A stretch of 64,000 nt of DNA from a virus, in IMG/VR virus record IMGVR_UViG_3300037088_000559, positions 1-64,000 of that record, one strand, 5' to 3'. A program made the translations under genes and the position numbers. Below, piece after piece: positions 1 to 8,848 of this stretch (positions within the stretch are counted from its first letter, which is position 1; each line of letters starts with the position of its first letter). The notes beneath the pieces were generated by a model. It searched no databases, was not told where the DNA came from, and was given only the letters and a program-made list of their open reading frames with translations.

Positions 1-153
1 GCGGGACTGTCACTCACAACCAGCTACTGCTATTCCGCCACCGAGCAGGATATCAATGGGAACATGGGGGCACCAGGAACAGGAACCATTACAACCCCGG
101 TGGCATGGCCCGTCAACCCCGGAGCCCCGGCGGTGACGGTCAAGATACAGTAA
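1..153 (+). CDS. 3' end of a late structural gene (partial)
   Basis: An open frame runs from the first base to TAA at 151-153 and gives about 50 residues rich in Thr, Gly, Pro and Val, ending VTVKIQ. Such composition suits the C-terminus of a beta-rich fibre or adhesin protein. It lies 10 bases before the next late gene on the same strand. It could be the other end of the beta-helix gene cut at the right edge of the window if the genome is circular, but that is only inference. No domain can be recognised in so short a piece. Confidence 0.55.
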   Translation, partial: AGLSLTTSYCYSATEQDINGNMGAPGTGTITTPVAWPVNPGAPAVTVKIQ

Positions 154-163
154 CGGCTTACTA

Positions 164-805
164 ATGGCGATTTCCTCTGTACCTACGGTCCACTTTATCC
201 GCCACGCGGAGACGGCGATGAACACCGGGCAGAAACTTGTGCGAGGGCAGAGCGATCCGCCGCTCGATGCCCACGGCCAGCAGGAGGTTCAGAAGCTCGC
301 CCAACAGTTCGCGGGCCAGCCTCTCCACTACATTATAACCTCGCCGCTGCAGCGTGCCTTGGCGACGGCCCAGGCGATAGCTCAGGCGACGGGGGCGAAG
401 TTGATCGTGGCCCCGACGCTCCTCCCCTGGCACACGGGGATACACACGGGAAAATCTGAGACGGAGGCGCAACCCGACTTAATGCACGCGATGACCCACC
501 CCGAGGAGCCCGTTGAAGGCGGCGCGCCCTATGGGGCTTATTACAAGCGCCGGTTGGCATTCACCCACGGGCTGCTCGATATGGTTAAACGTTATCCTCA
601 ATCGCAGATCGCCGTCGTCGATCACTCGCGGGGAATTGCCACGTTACCGTCGATCTTATCGAACGGCGAGGAGCCTATACGTTACGGATCGGCGGGATCG
701 CCCCCACCGGGGTCCGTTACCAAAGTCGCGCTTGGTCCCAATGGGCGCTGGGCGATTCAGGACCAGACACCGCCGGGGCCGCCCGGGGGAGTGCCTAATG
801 CCTAG
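164..805 (+). CDS. histidine phosphatase (phosphoglycerate mutase-like) family protein
   Basis: 213 residues. The RHAE motif at residues 13-16 matches the RHG phosphohistidine motif of the histidine phosphatase superfamily, and a second histidine in VVDHSRG near residue 154 matches the second catalytic histidine. Family members remove phosphate from sugars, nucleotides or proteins; the substrate here is unknown. The C-terminus is Pro/Gly-rich. The last bases overlap the ATG of the next gene, so it is cotranslated with virion genes, which is an unusual setting for a metabolic enzyme. It may act on the host or may be a virion component. Confidence 0.8.
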   Translation: MAISSVPTVHFIRHAETAMNTGQKLVRGQSDPPLDAHGQQEVQKLAQQFAGQPLHYIITSPLQRALATAQAIAQATGAKLIVAPTLLPWHTGIHTGKSETEAQPDLMHAMTHPEEPVEGGAPYGAYYKRRLAFTHGLLDMVKRYPQSQIAVVDHSRGIATLPSILSNGEEPIRYGSAGSPPPGSVTKVALGPNGRWAIQDQTPPGPPGGVPNA

Positions 806-1259
806 TATGTCGTTTCCCGAGTTGGAGGGAATCCGTCAGCGTGATCCGCTCCTCGCCGAAGCGATGCAGAAACTCGTGAGCTTGGTAGCGCCGGCCGCCG
901 TGAACACTTCAGGTAAGGGGAATCCCAATGGGGTGATCCGCGGTACGGTAAATACGATCTTCGTTCAAACCGACGATACCACGGGCGCGCCGCAGTGGGT
1001 TAAAACAGGACAAAGTGGAACAAACCTCGGGTGGGTTAAGCTATCAACGGCATCGAACCAACGGAGCAACGTAACACCCACATCCACGGCCTCCCCTCTG
1101 ATTTTCGCGCTACCCGATACGCCGGTCGCCAATACGGTGCAGGTTTATATCGCCGGGGTGCGCGTCAGCGGCTACACGATCTCAGGAAAGAAGATCACCT
1201 TTATGGCCCCGCCCGTCGGCGCGATTCTCGTCGATTACGTGAAGGTCGCGGCACAATGA
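798..1259 (+). CDS. phage structural protein, unknown function
   Basis: 153 residues. I start it at ATG 798, which overlaps the end of the phosphatase gene. The frame is open upstream as far as about 513, but that stretch is antisense-like to the phosphatase. The middle contains a TGAPQWVKTG...LGWVKLS stretch resembling short beta-rich repeats of tail-fibre or base-plate proteins, and the C-terminal 60 residues also look beta-rich (VYIAGVRVSGYTISGKKITF). It ends in an ATGA overlap with the next gene. I do not recognise a named family. Confidence 0.7.
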   Translation: MPSMSFPELEGIRQRDPLLAEAMQKLVSLVAPAAVNTSGKGNPNGVIRGTVNTIFVQTDDTTGAPQWVKTGQSGTNLGWVKLSTASNQRSNVTPTSTASPLIFALPDTPVANTVQVYIAGVRVSGYTISGKKITFMAPPVGAILVDYVKVAAQ

Positions 1260-1723
1260 TCCTACGCCCGTACCAACCCAGCGACGCCGATCAGATCCTC
1301 CAGATCGCCAAGGAACAAGGTTTGCCCGTGTACGTCCCCTTACCCGATCGTGATCCTTGCGTGATCTCCGCGCTCGTCGGTGTTGAGGGTGATCGTATCG
1401 TTCTGGCGATCATCGGGAGGTTAAGCGTCGAGGCGCATTGCGTGATCCGCCCCGACGAGCCCAACGGCGCCCGCAAGGTCAAGCGCGCCCAGGAGTCATC
1501 GGAGGGTTATATCCTCGCGGTATCGGAGCGTATGCAGCGTTTCGGTTTCCCCGCGGTAACCGACGCCCAAGCGTACGTTCCCGCCTGGATGACGAAGTTT
1601 CGGCGGGTTATGGAGCGTTTCTTAGGCTGGCTGCCAGAACCCGAGGGTTATGCGGTATACTATAAGCGGCTGGGCGCGGGGAGTGAGGAGGCTTCTGACG
1701 CCCGGAAGAGGAGCGTTACATGA
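1256..1723 (+). CDS. GNAT-like acetyltransferase-related protein
   Basis: 155 residues. The N-terminus MILRPYQPSDADQILQIAKE is the classical start of a GNAT fold, followed by two beta strands (VGVEGDRIVLAIIGRLSVEAH). The usual acetyl-CoA loop (Q/RxxGxG/A) is not clear, so it may be a divergent or inactive member. It is joined to both neighbours by ATGA overlaps (1256-1259 and 1720-1723), so four genes are translationally coupled. Small GNAT-like proteins do occur among phage internal-virion genes; the role here is unknown. Confidence 0.6.
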   Translation: MILRPYQPSDADQILQIAKEQGLPVYVPLPDRDPCVISALVGVEGDRIVLAIIGRLSVEAHCVIRPDEPNGARKVKRAQESSEGYILAVSERMQRFGFPAVTDAQAYVPAWMTKFRRVMERFLGWLPEPEGYAVYYKRLGAGSEEASDARKRSVT

Positions 1724-2313
1724 GTCGAGCGGCCCAGAATCAGCTACAACAAATACAGTTGCAAGCGCTTCCCTTAAATCAGCAGCTTCAGCGTGGTACG
1801 AGCAATATCGAAGCGATAGCTCAGAATCTACCGAGCGATTTAACTCCCGCGCAGAAAGCCGCCGCTGTTGCTCAGCAAACATCGGGCGCGGCGGCGACGT
1901 TCGGCCAAGGGCGGCAGCGCTCACGTGATACCTTGGCGCGAACGGGATCGCTTGCAGGCGAGCAGGAAACCAATGCGAATTTAACGCGCGGCCAAGCAGA
2001 ACAAAACGCCACAAACATGCAGAAGCTTCAGTCTTATTTTGCCAACGTACCCTTCCAGTTCGGCCAAGCAAAGGCGAATATTTTTGGCCAAGGTATGCAA
2101 CCCACGGAATCAGCGCTCGGGGCAAATACCCAACTGCAAAGCTCATTGATTCCACAGGCATACGCTCCGGGGTTATTCAGCCAAGTCCTGAACGGTGTCG
2201 TTCAAGGCGTAGGTGGGGCGATACCCAAAGCAATGATGGGCGGGGCGGGCGGAGGGGGAGGCGGCCCCAATCCCTACATCGATATGAGCGGTATGGAACC
2301 CATCGCGGGCTAA
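1720..2313 (+). CDS. probable internal virion / ejection protein (Gln/Ala-rich)
   Basis: 197 residues, rich in Gln, Ala and Asn with long predicted helices, then a glycine-rich hinge (GGAGGGGGGP) near residue 175. Its position after tail genes and just before a coiled-coil protein and a 1482-residue protein resembles the small, middle and giant internal proteins (gp14, gp15, gp16) that T7-like podoviruses eject with DNA. That assignment rests on order and composition, not on sequence motifs. Confidence 0.5.
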   Translation: MSRAAQNQLQQIQLQALPLNQQLQRGTSNIEAIAQNLPSDLTPAQKAAAVAQQTSGAAATFGQGRQRSRDTLARTGSLAGEQETNANLTRGQAEQNATNMQKLQSYFANVPFQFGQAKANIFGQGMQPTESALGANTQLQSSLIPQAYAPGLFSQVLNGVVQGVGGAIPKAMMGGAGGGGGGPNPYIDMSGMEPIAG

Positions 2314-2329
2314 GACGGAGGCTAATCTA

Positions 2330-3526
2330 ATGGGTGGCGCACTACAGAACGTTCCCAACGACCAAGATATCTGGATGCAGCTTGCTCGATACGGTACACC
2401 CGGACCCGCGAGCCCGTTTAGCGCGGTTCCTCCGCCGGGTCAATCTCCAACTCCGGCGGTCGCCTCCGTACCCACTGCGAGTCCGTTCAATCCAAGTGAC
2501 ACGTATCTCAAAGCGTTGCAGACAGAACAAGCGAATGTTCCCCAAGAGGGACCGATTAGTACGAAGCGTCGATTACTTGGCGTGTTACTCGGCGGGTTAG
2601 CAGGAGGCTCGCAATATGGCAATCGCCAGCCGGGCGCGGCGCGGGAGGTTGGTAGTGAAGCGACCGATGCGTATCTCCACGGCCCCTACGAACGTGCTAT
2701 GGCCGCGCACGATAAGCGTCTTGGTGAGCTAGGCCAACAGGAGCAAATTGAAGAGAAGCGTAACGTCTTCGGTATGGGGCAGCAACGGGAAACCGAAGAG
2801 CAGGCGTATCGGACGTCGCAGCTAGGGCTCGAAGGACAACGCGTAGGGTTCGAGAAGACCCGTGCGGAAGCGGAGGAGGCAAGAGCGCGGGCGGAAGAAG
2901 CGCGGGCAGAGCGGGAGATACCTGGGAAGATCCCGACGAAAGAACAAGCCGAGACTGATTTCCTACTCGGTAACCTACCCGTCGGCGTCTCCCCCGATGC
3001 TTTCCTATCGCGCGCCAAACTTCTACAGAGAGCTACGGCGCGCCCCGAGGCGTCGGGTACGAACTCCTTAATCTGGCTGAATACCGGCGGCGGCGTGCCT
3101 ACGCCGATGGTCTGGAATAACAAGCTTGGGAGAATGGTCCCGGCGCGGGACGTTCCCCCCGGCGCCCAACCTATCGCCGAAGCCCGCACCGACGAAGCGA
3201 ACGTCATGCAGCGTATGAACAGCGCTCGATCGGAGGTTGAGAAGTTTTTCAGTGAGAGTTACGCCGACCCCCTACACTTAACCGACGAAGAGAAGCAGAA
3301 GGTTGGGGCTATCTACGGTAAATATAACCTACAGGCAGACGCGCAAGGGAACGTCGCGCCGATAGCCCAGCAGCAGGCGGTTACGCCGGGGCAGGGTCAA
3401 GGCGGGCCGCCGCAAGCCGCTGGGCCGCAAATTACGCAATTCGCGCGTAACGCTCAAGGACAGCGTGTCGGCTGGAACGGGCAGCAATGGATACCCGTAG
3501 ACGCGCAGGGGAATCCCGTAAAGTGA
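2330..3526 (+). CDS. probable internal virion protein, coiled coil
   Basis: 398 residues; ATG 2330 follows a GGAGG site. Residues about 85-205 form a highly charged coiled coil (RAEAEEARARAEEARAERE) preceded by a glycine-rich turn. The C-terminus is Gln/Gly/Pro-rich and ends in a short WNGQQWIPVDAQG beta segment. Position between a small helical protein and a giant protein suggests it belongs to the DNA-ejection set. There is no catalytic motif, and function is inferred from neighbourhood only. Confidence 0.5.
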   Translation: MGGALQNVPNDQDIWMQLARYGTPGPASPFSAVPPPGQSPTPAVASVPTASPFNPSDTYLKALQTEQANVPQEGPISTKRRLLGVLLGGLAGGSQYGNRQPGAAREVGSEATDAYLHGPYERAMAAHDKRLGELGQQEQIEEKRNVFGMGQQRETEEQAYRTSQLGLEGQRVGFEKTRAEAEEARARAEEARAEREIPGKIPTKEQAETDFLLGNLPVGVSPDAFLSRAKLLQRATARPEASGTNSLIWLNTGGGVPTPMVWNNKLGRMVPARDVPPGAQPIAEARTDEANVMQRMNSARSEVEKFFSESYADPLHLTDEEKQKVGAIYGKYNLQADAQGNVAPIAQQQAVTPGQGQGGPPQAAGPQITQFARNAQGQRVGWNGQQWIPVDAQGNPVK

Positions 3527-3527
3527 T

Positions 3528-6500
3528 ATGGGAAACACGTTTAATACTACGCCTCCTCCGCCCCCTCCTGGCTTCGCTTTAGAGCCTTCTGTGCAGCAGT
3601 TCGCCCCGCCTCCTCCACCCCCGGGTTTTACCCCGGAACCAGCGAAGCAGCGCGTGCAAATGGCCGATGGGACGGCGTACCACGTCGCGACGGATCAACC
3701 TCCCGCCGCAGCACCAGCTATCGGCCCCCGCGGTACGTCTTTCGTCGAGCGGCTTGAAGACGCCAAGAACAAACTTCTGTATGAAGGCGTTCCCTCGATA
3801 GGAATGCCGCCGTTGACATCGGGTGTGAGCCAGCGTACCGCCGAGGCAATGGGTTCGCCTGTACTCGGGCCTATCGAAACGGCAAGTGGCGTAACGCGTC
3901 TTCTCGGGTCGAAAGCTCCCACCGATATTCGTCCCTACCGCCAACGTGCGGCGCAAGGTGGAGCGGAGGTTCTAGGCGGGGCCTTCCAAACCGCGCAGAT
4001 ACCCCTTGCTGCAACGACACCTGCGTTCATCCCCGCTGTAACTGCTATGGCCCCTGTACAAGCGGCTGCTGAAAAAGCGACTTCTTATCTACCCGTATCT
4101 CCCGAAACTAAGCAACTTCTTAATATCGCTGCGCCTGTTGCCGCGTTTGGCGTAGGTATGAGGGCGGCGGAACCCGGCGCCTTTAGCGCGAAATATTGGG
4201 GTAAGGAGAAACCGGCTATCATCCCACCGGAAGAAATAACAAAGCTCGCACAGGGAGCCCCTACGCAAGCGCCAGCGCCAACCACAGCGACTCCGACGCC
4301 TCCCCCGCCACCTCAACCCCTCCCCGTCGATATGGCGCGCGTACGGGCCGAGAACGCGGCGTTAGAGCAGCGTCCGGCGAGGCAGGCGGCGGGGCAACTC
4401 GCGGATCAAACTATAGCAAACGCACCAGTTAAGCGCCCTACTACGCCCGAGGTTAAGTGGGATGATCAGGGACCTCCTACACAAGCACAGTTACCAGGGC
4501 CGGCGCCGCGTACGGATACGGGCGGGCCGCCTCTAACCGTACAAGGCCCACCCGCGCCGATATCCTTTACGCCGGATATGCGTGAACAACTCTCGCGGCA
4601 ACTACAACTTAGTAATATGTTAGGGGAGGTGGAACGCGGGAAGGAGGCACAGGCTCCACAGCCCTCGCCATTTACAGTACGCGACTTGCGCCCCGTGCAA
4701 CCTAAGCCCGGAGAGCTAGACTTTCTAGGAAGGAACGAACCACCTACGCCGACGCCAACACCACCCGTCGTACCTCCGCCGCCTCCCGCTGAGCCGACGC
4801 TTCTCCAGAAGTTCGCCAAGGGGGAGGAGGGGTACCTCGATACTGATCGCCTACGGGAGCTGGCGGCGAAGGGGGCGGATTTAATCGTACGCTTAGGAGC
4901 CGACCGTAAAGTCTGGACCGCTTCGATGGTTCAACAGTTCGGTGAAGGGATACGCCCACATTTAGATCGTCTGTATACGGCCGCTCTCCAACAGTCTACG
5001 GGGAGGCGCTTGGAGGAGGCCGTTGCCGCGCATCCCGATTACGCGACCTATAAATCTCCCACCGCCGTAACCGACCCCTCCCCGCACGGCTGGCTCCATA
5101 CGAACGGCGAAGTCACGACTTTACCCTTTGATCGGACGCACAATAACGTCCACGAGGCATTTCCTCCCGACTTACATCAAGAAGCCGTACGTTCCAAGGG
5201 GCCGCTCGATTCACGGTTCTCCGACTACTTTATGGAGAAAACCGGCGCCGCACGTTTCCGAGTTACGCCGGGCCAGGGGTTAGACGTGTCATTCGATCCG
5301 CGCGCCCCGCGGGCGCTGGGCTTAATCGACTCATTAAAGCAAATGGCATCCAAGTATGGTAACGAAGGGATACGAATCGAGGATACGAAACGACCTAACA
5401 ATAACCCGGTGAATATCGGCCCTGACTTCATCGAGCGTTTCGGACCGGAGAATGCGGCGTTGCGGGCGGCGAACGAAACGCGGCGGATGATTCTAGGAAC
5501 GGAGCCGTCGGGTACGACGTTAGGTTCCGGCTTCGGTGCGTTACAACCTTTGTACGATAAGGTCGCTACTGGGGCAAAAGGGTTTAAGGATAGCCTCCTA
5601 CCTGAGATTAGTGATCGCTGGCAGCATATCCGCGGGTACGATCCCGCGTTCGCCAACGCCGCCCGCGTATGGGCCAACGCTGTCCCGAACCTCGCGGAGA
5701 ACGGCAAGGGGATAGCCGCGGATATCACGCGGGGGTTGTCGCCCGACCAAAGCCGCCTACTCTCGCTGTGGGCCGATAGCGAATCGCGCGAGAATCTACG
5801 TATCAACCACCCCGAGGAATATGCCCAAGCCCGGAGTGATCCGGCGATCCAGCAGGCGATGGTTAAGTACAAGCCTCACATGGATGCGATTACACAAATA
5901 CGCGTGGCGAACGGCGGGGAAGTCCTACCCGACGATTATCTAATGCGCGTGTTCGATCAGCAGCCTTGGCTGCGGTCGCGTACTTCCATCGACGATTTTA
6001 TAACGCGCCGCAACGAGCGCAACGTGGATCGCGTGGCGACGGCGGAGCAACATTACCAGATCGGCGATCACGATTTCGCCAAGGCGTTCACCAAGAAATA
6101 CGTTACGGAGAATCTGATAAGCGCCAAGAATCGCCTCTTCGATACGTTCGCCAATAACATCGACGCCGATCAGCACCTTATCGCGCCCGGCGATCCGATG
6201 CCGCCGTTCATCGATTATAAAGGGAAGCGATTCTTTAGCCCGGAGACGATGCGCCAAGCGCGGGGATACGTGGACGCGCAAGGAACACACCCCGCCGATA
6301 CGAAGCTCGCCCAGGCACTAGGAATCGATAAAACGGCGGAGGCGTACGGCGTATACGATCCCAACGCCGCACGGTCATTCGGCAAAGCCTCCCCGCAACT
6401 GCGCCCTGAGCTTAAGGAGAGTTCCGGTTACAGGTTAATCGGGCCGCGTTCCGTAGTAGATGTCCTTAATGGAATGGACGCGCGCGATCCGTATCGGATG

Positions 6501-7976
6501 GACCCGTTCGCGCGTTGGTATCGGTCACAGATTTTAGGTGTGGGCTTCCCCATCCATGTCGAGAATATCTTAAGGCGCGTGGGCCAGGAAGCGGGTGGCC
6601 CAATGTGGACCTTTAATCCTAAAGCCTGGACCACGATGTATCGTACGCTAATGAACCCCGAGTTAATGAAGCGTGCGCAAGACCCGCTCGATCCGGCAGC
6701 GATGGCGTTGCGTGAGCAGGGATCGTATCCCTCGTCGAATGCGAATATGGGCGCGATCCGCGACTACTGGGGAGGGAACGCGAATCCGGCGAATTGGCTC
6801 GTCAAAGCGAATCGCTTCGGCCATAAGATGCTATTCGATCCTAATTTTTTAGGGGGGCTCGGGGGAATCGACCAACGTGCGCGTATCGAGTTGCACGATA
6901 TGCTTCTCGACCGCTACCCGGATAAGAACGCGACGCAGATCGCTTCGGCGGTCGATGACGTCCTCGCCCAGTACAACCAAACAAACTGGACCGACTTCAA
7001 GCGGCGGCTGGCCCCGTATCTCGTATTTCCGGGGTGGGACGCTTCCTCGATGCGTTACGTTCTCCAGCACCCGTTTAAGACCACCGTACCCTCGGCGTTG
7101 ATGGTGCTCCTCGCGAACCAAGCCTCGTATCGACTGGGGCAAGCGACGCGCCAGGACGCCTACGACCCGTTTAACGTCCATATCGCGGGTAGGTCGATGG
7201 GGATGGGGCTGGTACGCGAGCCTTTGGGGAACGCGTTAGTACGGGCGCCGTATAACGCGCTTAGTGCCGCCGCCCAGGGGGAGAACGTCGCGGGGATCGA
7301 GTCGGCGGCGGCTCGCGGGCTACAGTCATCAGCGCGGCAAGCGGCGGGGATGTTACACCCGGCGATATCGGCGGTGACCGAACTGGGACTCGGGGCGAAG
7401 GATCTATTCGGGGGCGATATCGCGAATCGTGAATCGCGCGCTACGGGTGAAGCGTTACCGAACTTCGCCAAGGCGGTGGGCGCCCACGCTTTCCCGCTAA
7501 CCTCGCGCTTTATGGACGAGGGCGGGGGGCTAGACTGGTTATCGGGGGTGGGATCGTCGCTCGGCGTACCGAATTACGCCGCTGGCCCCGATGTAGCGCT
7601 TAAACGTGAACTATCGCGGGCGTCCGGGGTAAAACAGGCGTTGGAGGACTTCGGTAAAACCGATCCTGCACGAGCGCGTGAGTTTAAGGCGGATAACGTT
7701 AACCGTTTATACCTACGCGCTTACCCGCAGTTACGTGATGCGGTAAAAGCGCTGGATGAAATTGACGATGCGAAGAAACGGGCGCAGACAACGCTCAAAG
7801 GCGAGACACTCGATACGCGTCTTAAGTTCCTCGACGTTAAACGGGACCGGGCGCTACAGAACGCCGCGAAGCTTACGGGCAGGTTATTCGATCTTAAGTC
7901 GCAGGGAGCATCTAAGCCCGCACCTGCTGTATCGCCCGTTTCGCCGAACGCGTTTCTGTCATCTCCCTCAATGTGA
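3528..7976 (+). CDS. giant internal virion protein, candidate DNA-ejection protein
   Basis: 1482 residues, the largest gene in the window. It begins with proline-rich tracts (PPPPPPGF repeated twice in the first 35 residues) and has more Pro-rich linkers at about 255-275 and 400-425. A long, mostly helical C-terminal half contains short hydrophobic stretches (VPSALMVLLANQASYRL and others) that could insert in a membrane. Size, gene order and architecture resemble the giant ejection proteins (gp16-like) and phage large polyvalent proteins. I do not see a transglycosylase active site with confidence. The Shine-Dalgarno site is weak and coupling to the upstream gene is likely. Confidence 0.6.
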   Translation: MGNTFNTTPPPPPPGFALEPSVQQFAPPPPPPGFTPEPAKQRVQMADGTAYHVATDQPPAAAPAIGPRGTSFVERLEDAKNKLLYEGVPSIGMPPLTSGVSQRTAEAMGSPVLGPIETASGVTRLLGSKAPTDIRPYRQRAAQGGAEVLGGAFQTAQIPLAATTPAFIPAVTAMAPVQAAAEKATSYLPVSPETKQLLNIAAPVAAFGVGMRAAEPGAFSAKYWGKEKPAIIPPEEITKLAQGAPTQAPAPTTATPTPPPPPQPLPVDMARVRAENAALEQRPARQAAGQLADQTIANAPVKRPTTPEVKWDDQGPPTQAQLPGPAPRTDTGGPPLTVQGPPAPISFTPDMREQLSRQLQLSNMLGEVERGKEAQAPQPSPFTVRDLRPVQPKPGELDFLGRNEPPTPTPTPPVVPPPPPAEPTLLQKFAKGEEGYLDTDRLRELAAKGADLIVRLGADRKVWTASMVQQFGEGIRPHLDRLYTAALQQSTGRRLEEAVAAHPDYATYKSPTAVTDPSPHGWLHTNGEVTTLPFDRTHNNVHEAFPPDLHQEAVRSKGPLDSRFSDYFMEKTGAARFRVTPGQGLDVSFDPRAPRALGLIDSLKQMASKYGNEGIRIEDTKRPNNNPVNIGPDFIERFGPENAALRAANETRRMILGTEPSGTTLGSGFGALQPLYDKVATGAKGFKDSLLPEISDRWQHIRGYDPAFANAARVWANAVPNLAENGKGIAADITRGLSPDQSRLLSLWADSESRENLRINHPEEYAQARSDPAIQQAMVKYKPHMDAITQIRVANGGEVLPDDYLMRVFDQQPWLRSRTSIDDFITRRNERNVDRVATAEQHYQIGDHDFAKAFTKKYVTENLISAKNRLFDTFANNIDADQHLIAPGDPMPPFIDYKGKRFFSPETMRQARGYVDAQGTHPADTKLAQALGIDKTAEAYGVYDPNAARSFGKASPQLRPELKESSGYRLIGPRSVVDVLNGMDARDPYRMDPFARWYRSQILGVGFPIHVENILRRVGQEAGGPMWTFNPKAWTTMYRTLMNPELMKRAQDPLDPAAMALREQGSYPSSNANMGAIRDYWGGNANPANWLVKANRFGHKMLFDPNFLGGLGGIDQRARIELHDMLLDRYPDKNATQIASAVDDVLAQYNQTNWTDFKRRLAPYLVFPGWDASSMRYVLQHPFKTTVPSALMVLLANQASYRLGQATRQDAYDPFNVHIAGRSMGMGLVREPLGNALVRAPYNALSAAAQGENVAGIESAAARGLQSSARQAAGMLHPAISAVTELGLGAKDLFGGDIANRESRATGEALPNFAKAVGAHAFPLTSRFMDEGGGLDWLSGVGSSLGVPNYAAGPDVALKRELSRASGVKQALEDFGKTDPARAREFKADNVNRLYLRAYPQLRDAVKALDEIDDAKKRAQTTLKGETLDTRLKFLDVKRDRALQNAAKLTGRLFDLKSQGASKPAPAVSPVSPNAFLSSPSM

Positions 7977-7987
7977 GGTTTACCCTT

Positions 7988-8332
7988 ATGGCTCTCGATC
8001 CGGCGATCAGTATTGGCATTGGAATAGCAGCGACGTTAGTCAGCCAGCAGGCCTATCGGGTTATCGGGAGTTGGCTGGGGGTAGAGGGCGGGACAAACGG
8101 AAAAATCACGCTGGAACGCGTGCGGGCGCTTATTAAGGAGACGCATATGGAATTCGCGACATCGACAGGCCAGCGGGAGATTCTCACGTCGATAGAATCG
8201 GCGAAGGAGCGGGAGATCGCGGCGCTCATACGGATCGAAACGACGAACGCGCAGATTCGTGACGCGTGCATAGGGATAAAGAGTACGGCGGAGACGACGC
8301 TAAAGACACTGATTGATTTGCTGGCGCGGTGA
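7988..8332 (+). CDS. small protein with one N-terminal membrane segment and coiled coil
   Basis: 114 residues from ATG 7988, preceded by a GAGG site inside the overlap with the giant protein gene (a GTG at 7973 is the alternative). A hydrophobic segment (IGIGIAATLVSQQAYRVIG) is followed by helical charged sequence with heptad spacing. This membrane anchor plus coiled coil resembles inner-membrane spanins or small holin-associated proteins, but no specific family is recognised. It is the second-to-last rightward gene before the convergent junction. Confidence 0.65.
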   Translation: MALDPAISIGIGIAATLVSQQAYRVIGSWLGVEGGTNGKITLERVRALIKETHMEFATSTGQREILTSIESAKEREIAALIRIETTNAQIRDACIGIKSTAETTLKTLIDLLAR

Positions 8333-8348
8333 TAGGATAGGTCGGAGA

Positions 8349-8495
8349 ATGGAAACGCGCTACGTTATCGTAAAGACGAAAGCGTGGTGCGTGGAGGAGC
8401 ACCGCGAGCGTAACGTGATTCTAACCTATGAAGTTACGTCGCTACGTGCGGGTTGGGAGAGGTGGTTTTTGGTGAGGCAGGATTGGGCAAATTAG
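8349..8495 (+). CDS. small hypothetical protein
   Basis: 48 residues from ATG 8349 just after GGAGA. The sequence METRYVIVKTKAWCVEEH then RNVILTYEVT reads like a small alternating beta protein. It ends at TAG 8493-8495, immediately before the convergent leftward cluster. Codon choice matches neighbours, but the length makes the call tentative. Confidence 0.45.
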   Translation: METRYVIVKTKAWCVEEHRERNVILTYEVTSLRAGWERWFLVRQDWAN

Positions 8496-8733
8496 GGGAC
8501 CTATATAGTTGACTTCCTCAACTTCAATTTACTGGCTATTCTTCCAAGCTGCGTATTCACCTGCGCGCTGTTGGGCGTCCGGTCCTGAGAAAATCACAAC
8601 AAAACAATCCCCAGATGAGAGGTCCATCGCTTCTGCCCGATAGTCTTCCCGGAAATTGCGGTCTTGAACTACTTCATATTTCGATTTCATGCTCTTTTCC
8701 TTCCGAGGAAGTCAACTATATAAATCCCCAAAT
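8491..8733. repeat. long inverted repeat flanking a 53-residue gene
   Basis: The 18-base core TATATAGTTGACTTCCTC at 8502-8519 occurs in exact inverted form at 8705-8722. Similarity extends outward to about 30 bases per arm with a few mismatches (AAATTAGGGGA against the complement of TCCCCAAATTA). Between the arms lies the 53-residue leftward gene. The right arm is inside the coding sequence of the upstream zinc-finger gene and the left arm lies between convergent transcription units. It may be a mobile mini-element, a recombination target, or a long-range mRNA pairing. Confidence 0.8.
8529..8690 (-). CDS. 53-residue hypothetical protein inside inverted repeats
   Basis: The reading frame runs from ATG 8688-8690 to TAA 8529-8531, with a GGAAGGAAAAGAG Shine-Dalgarno region. 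The protein begins MKSKYEVVQDRNFREDYRAE and ends AGEYAAWKNSQ; it is hydrophilic with no membrane segment. It overlaps the upstream gene by ATGA, so it is probably translated by coupling. No family recognised. Confidence 0.6.
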   Translation of the reverse strand: MKSKYEVVQDRNFREDYRAEAMDLSSGDCFVVIFSGPDAQQRAGEYAAWKNSQ

Positions 8734-8839
8734 TAGCAACTTGGCCCGTCCCCCGGCATTGGGGGCAGGGAATCGCCTGATATTTCCCCGCTGTCCACTT
8801 CGCCCACTTGCCTGTACCGTTACAGCCGGGGCAGGTCAT
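8687..8839 (-). CDS. 50-residue zinc-finger protein, DnaJ central-domain type
   Basis: ATG 8837-8839 with a GAGGG site upstream; stop TGA 8687-8689 overlaps the next ATG. The protein starts MTCPGCNGTGKW and has a second CPQCRGTGQ box, so two CxxCxGTG modules are present as in the DnaJ cysteine-rich zinc domain. Two modules would bind one zinc ion. Such mini-DnaJ zinc proteins are common in phages but their role is generally unknown. The last residues (IYIVDFLG) are encoded by the right arm of the inverted repeat. Confidence 0.75.
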   Translation of the reverse strand: MTCPGCNGTGKWAKWTAGKYQAIPCPQCRGTGQVANLGIYIVDFLGRKRA

Positions 8840-8848
8840 ACACCCTCG

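Noticed and set aside
1622-2161. 179-residue minus-strand frame
   Set aside because: Antisense to two well-supported, coupled late genes; no ribosome site and no plausible neighbours.
5225-5872. 215-residue minus-strand frame
   Set aside because: Lies wholly inside the giant internal-virion gene; Ser/Arg/Pro-rich shadow composition.
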